Assembly: GCA_947452665.1 (NCBI GenBank)
Contig: CANGEH010000167.1
Location: forward strand, 1-5,489
Direction: 5' to 3'
DNA from: Caulobacteraceae bacterium
GTDB lineage: Bacteria; Pseudomonadota; Alphaproteobacteria; Caulobacterales; Caulobacteraceae
Length of the DNA stretch: 5,489 bases
This document shows, one piece after another, positions 1 through 4,142 of this stretch (the first letter of the stretch is position 1; every line of letters begins with the position of its first letter). Position numbers and translations under genes: made by a program. The notes under the pieces were generated by a model. The model searched no databases. It was not told the DNA's origin and saw only the letters and a program-made list of their open reading frames with translations.

Positions 1-36
1 CGCACCACCGCAAAGAATAACCGGATAGAGCGCCAT
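1..36 (-). CDS. manC: Mannose-1-phosphate guanylyltransferase, N-terminal 12 codons only (partial)
   Basis: This is the beginning of a gene that leaves the window at base 1. The 12 visible residues read MALYPVILCGGA. The hydrophobic strand followed by CGG is the start of the nucleotide-binding loop of sugar-1-phosphate nucleotidyltransferases, and 'PVILCGG' is typical of GDP-mannose pyrophosphorylases (ManC/CpsB), which join mannose-1-phosphate and GTP to give GDP-mannose in the cytoplasm. The ATG at 36 is the only sensible start: an AGGGG ribosome site (42-46) lies 5 bases upstream, and the frame is closed by a TAG a little further up (58-60). It lies 49 bases downstream of the aminotransferase stop with no terminator-like hairpin between, so co-transcription is likely. 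A phosphomannomutase in the same window supports the call. With so little sequence, another nucleotidyltransferase (RmlA or GlmU type) cannot be fully excluded. Confidence 0.72.
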   Translation of the reverse strand, partial: MALYPVILCGGA

Positions 37-85
37 GTTTTCCCCTACCCTCGATCGCTACCGACCCAAGCCTTAGACCGCCCGT

Positions 86-1246
86 CTAGCCATTAAAACC
101 GCTAATCGCATCAATAATACGATCCTGAACCGCATGCGTCATATAGGGATGCATGGGCAGGCTAATCACGCGGCCCGCCTTGGCCTCAGTGACGGGCAGG
201 CCGCCAGCGCCCTTGGGGTAGTGGGCATAGGCCGACTGGATATGCATGGGCACGGGATAATAGACCGCTGTGGGCACGCCAGAGGCTTTCAGGTGTGCGG
301 CCAGGCCGTCGCGATTGGCATGCTCGATCGTATATTGCGCCCAGGTCGAGATACCGCCCGCAATCACCGATGGAATCTGGGTGACACTGGCCGGCAGGCT
401 GGCGGCATAGCGATCGGCCACGGCATTGCGCAGCACGATCTCATCGGCAAACACATTCAGCTTTTCGATCAAAATAGCGGCCTGAAGCGTATCAAGGCGG
501 CTATTCATGCCGATACGCATGTTCAGATATTTGGGATCATGGTCAAAGGTCCGGCCCGCAATATCGCTTTTGACCGCCTTGCCATGCACGCGCAGACTGT
601 CCATGCGCTCGGCCAGGGCCTCATCATCGGTCAGGACCGCGCCGCCATCACCATAGCAGCCCAGCGGCTTGGCCGGAAAAAAGCTGGTCGTTGTGACATC
701 GGCCCAGTGACCCGGATGCTGACCGTTCAGGGTACAGCCAAAACCCTGAGCGCTATCGGCAATCAGTTTTAGGCCATGTCGCTGGCAAATCGCTGAAATC
801 GCCGGATAATCTGCAGGCTGACCAAACAGATCAACCGCAATCACCACCTTGGGCGTCAAGCGGCCCTCGGCCTTGATGGCGATAATTGCCGCCTCCAGCT
901 TTTGCGGATCCAGATTATAGGTATCAGGCAAGATATCGACAAACACCGGCTCGGCCCCGGTCCAGGGCACAACCTCAGCAGTGGCGGCAAAGGTAAAGCT
1001 TGGGCAAAACACCGCATCGCCCGCGCCCACGCCCCAGGCCATCAGCGGCAGGGCAATCGCATCGGTGCCATTGGCGCAGGACACGGCATATTTGATCCCT
1101 GAAAATCCCGCGAGCTGACATTCAAATTCGCCGACTTCCGGGCCCATCACATAGGCGCCGTGGGCCAAGACCTTGGCCATGGCAGCGTCCAGTGCAGGCT
1201 TGATGCGGGCTTGTTGAGCGGCGAGATCGATAAAGGCAATATTCAT
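86..1246 (-). CDS. DegT/DnrJ/EryC1/StrS-family PLP-dependent sugar aminotransferase (WbpE-like)
   Basis: The 386-residue product is a full-length fold-type I aminotransferase that moves an amino group, normally from glutamate, onto a nucleotide-linked keto-sugar in the cytoplasm. Visible landmarks are the N-terminal FIDLAAQQARI; NGTDA (59-63), which holds the PLP phosphate; D164 and Q167 in IADSAQ, which contact the PLP ring; the Schiff-base lysine K193 in SFFPAKPLG followed by CYGDGG; NSRLDTLQAAIL (248-259) with R250; and the C-terminal YYPVPMHIQ and SLPMHPY. The pattern resembles WbpE/WlbC enzymes that aminate UDP-3-keto-GlcNAc-uronate. Perosamine synthases and other family members share most of these motifs, so the substrate is not settled. 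The ATG at 1246 is chosen because the protein starts like its family there and GAGAG sits just upstream; the open frame continues to a TTG at 1339, but those 31 residues look non-coding. It follows the phosphatase by 125 bases and precedes manC. Confidence 0.9.
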   Translation of the reverse strand: MNIAFIDLAAQQARIKPALDAAMAKVLAHGAYVMGPEVGEFECQLAGFSGIKYAVSCANGTDAIALPLMAWGVGAGDAVFCPSFTFAATAEVVPWTGAEPVFVDILPDTYNLDPQKLEAAIIAIKAEGRLTPKVVIAVDLFGQPADYPAISAICQRHGLKLIADSAQGFGCTLNGQHPGHWADVTTTSFFPAKPLGCYGDGGAVLTDDEALAERMDSLRVHGKAVKSDIAGRTFDHDPKYLNMRIGMNSRLDTLQAAILIEKLNVFADEIVLRNAVADRYAASLPASVTQIPSVIAGGISTWAQYTIEHANRDGLAAHLKASGVPTAVYYPVPMHIQSAYAHYPKGAGGLPVTEAKAGRVISLPMHPYMTHAVQDRIIDAISGFNG

Positions 1247-1371
1247 AGGGCTCTCACTTATGGTCGGGCGCTCAGGATCTGGCGCGCAGGGCCGAGTTTT
1301 TGACCTGATAGGCCAGTTTGCTCCATCCTGGCCAAACAATCCCTGTAACCAATCGTAAGCTTGGGGCCTGT
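1247..1371 (-). promoter_or_regulatory. 125-base gap upstream of the aminotransferase, possible internal promoter
   Basis: The gap between the phosphatase stop and the aminotransferase start is long for an operon junction, so an additional promoter is possible. Reading leftward, a weak sigma-70-like pair is TTGGGC (1375-1380, inside the last phosphatase codons) and TACGAT (1352-1357) with 17 bases between. Further down lie a 6-bp inverted repeat, GGCCAG (1311-1316) and CTGGCC (1328-1333), without a T-run, and the segment shared with the gltB leader (1281-1302). None of these is strong enough to prove a promoter. Confidence 0.22.
1281..1302 (-). repeat. Copy A of a 22-24 base segment shared with the gltB leader
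   Basis: Read on the minus strand this segment is CAAAAAC, then TC, then G, then GCCCTGCGCGCC. The copy on the plus strand at 4084-4107 has the same order with an extra AC after the first block and C in place of the single G. With that 2-base gap 21 of 22 positions agree, and TCAG lies just before both copies. Copy A ends 34 bases before the aminotransferase ATG. The GC-rich 12-mer alone also occurs in manB (2601-2612), where it encodes Ala-Leu-Arg-Ala, so the shared signal depends on the A-run plus the 12-mer together. Confidence 0.55.
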
Positions 1372-1884
1372 CTAGCCCAATAGCGCGCCGACCAGGTCAT
1401 CGAGCGGTCCACCGCGATAGAGTAGGCCCTTAATGCCCGCTCGCTCGGCCGCCTCAATATCGCTGGTACGATCGCCGATCATGGCCGAGCGAGTCAGATC
1501 AAGGTCCAGATCCTTGGCCGCACGCAAAATCATGCCAGGATTGGGTTTGCGATCGGGGTGATCGGGATGGCGAAATTCATCATAAAGCGCCTCTGATATA
1601 TAGGGGCAGTAGTAAAACGCGTCCAGCCGCGCGCCGATCTCGGCCAGTTGCGCCTGCATAACCCTATGAAACTGATCGACATCGGCCCTATTAAACATGC
1701 CGCGGCCAACCCCAGACTGGTTGGAAATGACGACAGCGGCATAACCGCATTGATTTACCTTTAAAACCGCCTCTTTGGCCCGCGGCATCCAGTCGAGCTT
1801 GGCAGGGTCGACCACATAGCCATGATCGACGTTCAAGACCCCATCACGATCAAAAAAAATCGCCGGTCTGCTGACTTTAGACAT
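1372..1884 (-). CDS. gmhB: HAD-superfamily phosphatase of the GmhB / histidinol-phosphatase group
   Basis: The 170-residue cytoplasmic enzyme has all four HAD motifs: DRDGVLN with nucleophile D12 and acid/base D14; SNQSG with S54; K113 in RKPNPG; and GDRTSD with D138 and D142. The layout (no large cap, VDHGYVVDP after motif I, SNQSGVGRG, RKPNPGM) is that of the D-glycero-D-manno-heptose-1,7-bisphosphate 7-phosphatases and the HisB N-terminal domain. In a polysaccharide locus a heptose or other sugar bisphosphate is the likelier substrate; no heptose kinase or isomerase is in view to prove it. The zinc loop is altered: the usual C-x-H ... C-x-C reads C93-P-Y95 ... H109-P-D111. The ATG at 1884 is preferred because GAGAG lies 7 bases upstream; the ATG at 1890 is too close to that site, and a GTG at 1923 would add a poor N-terminus. 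It is the first gene of the leftward group and is divergent from manB. Confidence 0.82.
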   Translation of the reverse strand: MSKVSRPAIFFDRDGVLNVDHGYVVDPAKLDWMPRAKEAVLKVNQCGYAAVVISNQSGVGRGMFNRADVDQFHRVMQAQLAEIGARLDAFYYCPYISEALYDEFRHPDHPDRKPNPGMILRAAKDLDLDLTRSAMIGDRTSDIEAAERAGIKGLLYRGGPLDDLVGALLG

Positions 1885-1925
1885 CGACATTCTCTCTATG
1901 GCAGCCGCAAAAGCCCCAGACACGG

Positions 1926-1954
1926 TTGCCTAGATCTCATGGCACGACTAAACA
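1926..1954 (+). promoter_or_regulatory. Candidate sigma-70-like promoter for manB
   Basis: TTGCCT (1926-1931) and TAAACA (1949-1954) are separated by 17 bases, matching 4 of 6 and 3 of 6 consensus positions. Transcription would begin near 1961, leaving a short leader of about 20 bases before the manB ATG. It is the best pair I see in the 98-base divergent gap (1885-1982); no comparable pair stands out for the phosphatase on the other strand. Confidence 0.3.
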
Positions 1955-1964
1955 CGACCCAATC

Positions 1965-1979
1965 GTTTTCAAGGAAAAC
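1965..1979 (+). repeat. Short inverted repeat covering the manB ribosome binding site
   Basis: GTTTTC (1965-1970) and GAAAAC (1974-1979) are perfect complements around AAG. The manB Shine-Dalgarno AAGGA (1971-1975) lies in the loop and the start of the right arm, 7 bases from the ATG at 1983. This site decides the start codon. A 6-bp AT-rich stem with a 3-base loop would be weak, so a translational effect is only a possibility. Confidence 0.45.
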
Positions 1980-1982
1980 CTC

Positions 1983-3482
1983 ATGTTTGCCAAGCCTCGC
2001 AATGACCTGGTGCCCAATAGCCTAGCCTATGAAAACGAACCATTAGTAAAGGCTACCGGGTTTCGTGAGTATGACGCCCGCTGGTTGTTCGGCCCCGAGA
2101 TTAATCTATTGGGCATTCAGGCGCTTGGCCTTGGGCTGGGCACCTATATTCAGTCACTCGGTCATGCCAAGATTGTGGTTGGCCATGATTACCGGTCCTA
2201 TTCGATATCGATCAAACAGGCCTTAAGCCTTGGTCTGATCGCGGCCGGTTGTGAGGTCTTGGATATTGGCCTGGCCTTGTCGCCCACGGCCTATTTCGCG
2301 CAATTTGACCTAGATGCCCCTTGCGTGGCCATGGTCACGGCCAGCCATAATGAAAACGGCTGGACCGGGGTCAAGATGGGCGCGCAACGCCCCCTAACCT
2401 TTGGCCCCGAGGAAATGGGCCAGCTTAAGGACATTGTCCTGAACGGCGCCTTTGTCGAACGCCCCGGCGGCAAACTGACCCAGATTGCGGGCATGGCAGA
2501 GCGCTATATTGCCGATGTCGCGGCCAGGCTTAAGGTCACCCGCCCGCTCAAGGTGGTTGCCGCCTGCGGCAATGGCACAGCCGGGGCCTTTGCGCCCCAG
2601 GCCCTGCGCGCCATGGGCGTTGAGGTGATCGAGATGGATTGCGACCTCGATTATACCTTCCCAAAATACAATCCCAATCCCGAAGACCAGATCATGCTGC
2701 ACGCCATGGCCAAGACCGTGCGCGAAACAGGCGCGGACCTCGCGCTGGGCTTTGACGGCGACGGCGATCGCTGCGGCGTGGTCGATGATGAGGGTGAAGA
2801 AATCTATGCCGACAAGATCGGCCTGATCCTGGCCCGCGACCTGGCCCCACTGCATCCGGGCGCAACCTTTATTGTCGATGTGAAATCGACCGGGCTTTAT
2901 GCCACAGACCCGATCCTGGCGGCCAATGGCTGCACCACCGTCTATTGGAAGACTGGCCATTCCTATATCAAGCGTAAAACCGCCGAGCTGGGTGCCCTGG
3001 CAGGGTTCGAAAAATCGGGTCACTTCTTTTTGGCGGGGTCCTTGGGCCGCGGTTATGACTGCGGCCTGACGGCGGCGGCGGCCATCTTGGCCATGCTGGA
3101 CCGCAATCCGGGCAAGAAGCTTTCCGACCTGAAAAAAGCCCTTCCCGTGGCCTATACCTCCCTGACCATGTCGCCCCATTGCGGCGATGAGGTTAAATAT
3201 GGGGTGGTTGAGGGTGTGGTGAAGGAATACCAGGCCCTAGCCGCAGCAGGCGGCACCGTACTTGGCCGCAAGATCAAGGATGTCATTACGGTCAATGGCG
3301 TGCGGGTCGCGCTTGAGGATGGCAGCTGGGTGCTGGTGCGGGCCTCATCCAACAAGCCTGAAATCGTGGTGGTGGTCGAAAGCACCCGCTCGGCCGAGGA
3401 TATGCGCGCCCTCTTCCATCAAGAAGTCAAACCGCGCCTCGCCAAGCGCCCCGAAGTCGGGGCCTATAACCAGGAAATCTAG
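1983..3482 (+). CDS. manB: Phosphomannomutase / phosphoglucomutase (alpha-D-phosphohexomutase)
   Basis: The 499-residue cytoplasmic enzyme interconverts hexose-6-phosphate and hexose-1-phosphate through a phosphoserine; here it most likely feeds mannose-1-phosphate to the ManC encoded at the left edge. The four superfamily signatures are present in order: catalytic S121 in TASHNENGWTG; the metal loop DGDGDR (D258, D260, D262); the sugar-specificity loop FEKSGH (E343, S345, H347); and the phosphate-binding loop RASSNKPEI (453-461). KTGHSYIK (323-330) is also typical of bacterial PMM/PGM. The E-x-S-G-H loop resembles Pseudomonas AlgC, so dual mannose/glucose activity is likely. The length is slightly above the usual 450-470. 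The ATG at 1983 has AAGGA 7 bases upstream; an open frame back to a TTG at 1926 is judged untranslated. It is divergent from the phosphatase and convergent with the membrane gene, whose stop is 3 bases away. Confidence 0.95.
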   Translation: MFAKPRNDLVPNSLAYENEPLVKATGFREYDARWLFGPEINLLGIQALGLGLGTYIQSLGHAKIVVGHDYRSYSISIKQALSLGLIAAGCEVLDIGLALSPTAYFAQFDLDAPCVAMVTASHNENGWTGVKMGAQRPLTFGPEEMGQLKDIVLNGAFVERPGGKLTQIAGMAERYIADVAARLKVTRPLKVVAACGNGTAGAFAPQALRAMGVEVIEMDCDLDYTFPKYNPNPEDQIMLHAMAKTVRETGADLALGFDGDGDRCGVVDDEGEEIYADKIGLILARDLAPLHPGATFIVDVKSTGLYATDPILAANGCTTVYWKTGHSYIKRKTAELGALAGFEKSGHFFLAGSLGRGYDCGLTAAAAILAMLDRNPGKKLSDLKKALPVAYTSLTMSPHCGDEVKYGVVEGVVKEYQALAAAGGTVLGRKIKDVITVNGVRVALEDGSWVLVRASSNKPEIVVVVESTRSAEDMRALFHQEVKPRLAKRPEVGAYNQEI

Positions 3483-3500
3483 CCCCTAGGCGGGGCTTTT
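3481..3500 (+). terminator. Rho-independent terminator of manB
   Basis: AGCCCC (3481-3486) pairs with GGGGCT (3492-3497) around a 5-base loop and runs into TTTT (3497-3500). The stem starts inside the manB TAG codon and extends into the last codons of the convergent membrane gene, so the stop codons and the hairpin share the same bases. On the minus strand the hairpin is followed only by AGATTT, a weaker tail, so it may end transcription mainly from the manB side. A second hairpin with the same GCCCC/GGGGC arms lies just upstream inside manB (3448-3463) without a T-run. Confidence 0.65.
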
Positions 3501-3887
3501 GGCCGGGCCCCGTAGCGCAACCGCAAGGGCTGCGGCCTGCAACAGCATCAAGGCAATATTGAAGGGCTGGCCCGGCACGGTCACCGGCAAGGGGCGCCAC
3601 AGATAAAGATTGATCATGGCCACCACGGTGGTCGCCAGTTGCAGGCCTAGAAACAGGCCCACCAGATCGCGCCGCCGCAGGACGATAAGGGCTTGAAACC
3701 CGCCCATCACCATCTGGCCAAGCCCCAAGGTCGCAAACAGCGATAAAATGGTCGGCCCCTGGTTGCCAAGACTTAGACCAGCAATTGAGACTGCGCCGCC
3801 ATCGGCAGCGAAGCTATGGACCGCGCCGCGGCCCAGATTGATCAAGGCCATTAAACCCAAAACACCGACTGGAAACCGCTTAAGCAT
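3486..3887 (-). CDS. Small four-helix membrane protein of unknown function
   Basis: I do not recognise this 133-residue family. The sequence has four hydrophobic stretches at about 6-26, 45-69, 75-97 and 108-126. The basic N-terminus (MLKR), the RRR at 71-73 between helices 2 and 3, and the R and K near the C-terminus (RGPAK) all fit the positive-inside rule, with both ends in the cytoplasm and two short periplasmic loops. There is no cleavable signal peptide, and no catalytic motif or conserved cysteine pair. The ATG at 3887 is well supported by GGGAGG (3895-3900) 7 bases upstream, and a good promoter lies behind it. The codon choice matches its neighbours, so it looks like a real resident gene. 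It stands alone between manB (convergent) and gltB (divergent); nothing shows that it acts with either. Confidence 0.78.
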   Translation of the reverse strand: MLKRFPVGVLGLMALINLGRGAVHSFAADGGAVSIAGLSLGNQGPTILSLFATLGLGQMVMGGFQALIVLRRRDLVGLFLGLQLATTVVAMINLYLWRPLPVTVPGQPFNIALMLLQAAALAVALRGPAKSPA

Positions 3888-3931
3888 CGCCCTACCTCCC
3901 TAATACGGACCGGTGTTCATGCTTGGGCAAA

Positions 3932-3959
3932 TTTATAAAAATGGCAATAGGACCGCCAA
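3932..3959 (-). promoter_or_regulatory. Sigma-70-like promoter for the membrane-protein gene
   Basis: Read leftward, TTGGCG (3954-3959) and TATAAA (3932-3937) match 4 of 6 and 5 of 6 consensus bases with a 16-base spacer. Transcription would start near 3925, giving a leader of roughly 38 bases that contains the GGGAGG ribosome site. This is the best ordinary promoter in the window. Confidence 0.5.
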
Positions 3960-4007
3960 TAGTTTGATGGGATTGGCCGCTTTAGGTCGGCCCCCGGGCA
4001 CAGAAAT

Positions 4008-4023
4008 TGGGCAAAATCTTGCT
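4008..4023 (+). promoter_or_regulatory. Candidate sigma-54 (-24/-12) promoter for gltB
   Basis: TGGGCAA, four bases, then TTGCT keeps the GG (4009-4010) and GC (4021-4022) doublets exactly 10 bases apart, the hallmark spacing of RpoN promoters. The -12 half is a full TTGCT, with T before TGG and an A at the trailing W position. The CACG part of the -24 half is not matched. Transcription would start near 4034, about 109 bases before the preferred gltB start. Nitrogen-regulated use of sigma-54 would make sense for glutamate synthase, but no enhancer site for NtrC was recognised. Confidence 0.35.
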
Positions 4024-4044
4024 GGAGGCCCATTCTTTGTCACG

Positions 4045-4076
4045 GATGGTTTGCGCAACCATCGACATCGGATAAT
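4045..4076 (+). promoter_or_regulatory. 19-bp dyad (possible operator or leader hairpin) with downstream GATAAT box
   Basis: GATGGTT (4045-4051) and AACCATC (4057-4063) are perfect 7-bp complements around TGCGC; the centre also contains the palindrome TTGCGCAA. Eight bases further on is GATAAT (4071-4076), a 5-of-6 match to a -10 box, with no clear -35 box at the right distance. If GATAAT is used, the dyad sits where an activator replacing the -35 element would bind. If transcription starts at the upstream sigma-54-like site, the dyad falls in the leader as a hairpin instead. Confidence 0.45.
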
Positions 4077-4083
4077 TTTTCAG

Positions 4084-4107
4084 CAAAAACACTCCGCCCT
4101 GCGCGCC
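4084..4107 (+). repeat. Copy B of the segment shared with the aminotransferase upstream region
   Basis: CAAAAAC, ACTC, C and GCCCTGCGCGCC match copy A (1281-1302, minus strand) except for a 2-base insertion and one substitution. It ends 35 bases before the preferred gltB start at 4143, almost the same distance as copy A from the aminotransferase start (34 bases), which hints at a shared leader function. Confidence 0.55.
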
Positions 4108-4130
4108 CGCGCATGGGGACTATGACTTTC

Positions 4131-4135
4131 GAGGG
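4131..4135 (+). promoter_or_regulatory. gltB: Ribosome binding site deciding the gltB start
   Basis: GAGGG lies 7 bases before the ATG at 4143, an ideal spacing. The in-frame ATGs at 4113 and 4122 are served at best by GGGG (4115-4118), which is only 3 bases from 4122 and lies downstream of 4113. Confidence 0.55.
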
Positions 4136-4142
4136 TATTGAG

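Noticed and set aside
134..772. 212-codon plus-strand open frame within the aminotransferase gene
   Set aside because: It is antisense to a gene with all catalytic motifs; the product has no recognisable domain and unusual His/Gly content.
1311..1333. GGCCAG/CTGGCC inverted repeat as a terminator between phosphatase and aminotransferase
   Set aside because: The stem is only 6 bp with an 11-base loop, and no T-run follows on either strand.
1247..1339. 31-residue N-terminal extension of the aminotransferase from a TTG at 1339
   Set aside because: The family N-terminus and a ribosome site both fit the ATG at 1246, and the extension has no conserved feature.
1926..1982. 19-residue N-terminal extension of ManB from a TTG at 1926
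   Set aside because: AAGGA sits 7 bases before the ATG at 1983, and the TTG coincides with a likely -35 box.
2601..2612. Third occurrence of the 12-mer GCCCTGCGCGCC, inside manB
   Set aside because: It encodes conserved-looking Ala-Leu-Arg-Ala and lacks the CAAAAAC block, so it is treated as coding sequence and not as a third repeat copy.
2394..3179. Long open frame of 261 codons on the minus strand inside manB
   Set aside because: It is fully antisense to the strongly conserved manB, its translation is rich in Gly, His and Gln without motifs, and such shadows are expected in GC-rich genes.
3913..4125. 70-codon plus-strand open frame ahead of gltB, a possible leader peptide
   Set aside because: It has no ribosome site before its ATG, a composition unlike protein, overlaps the promoter of the membrane gene and runs into gltB in another frame. 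No run of a single amino acid's codons suggests attenuation.
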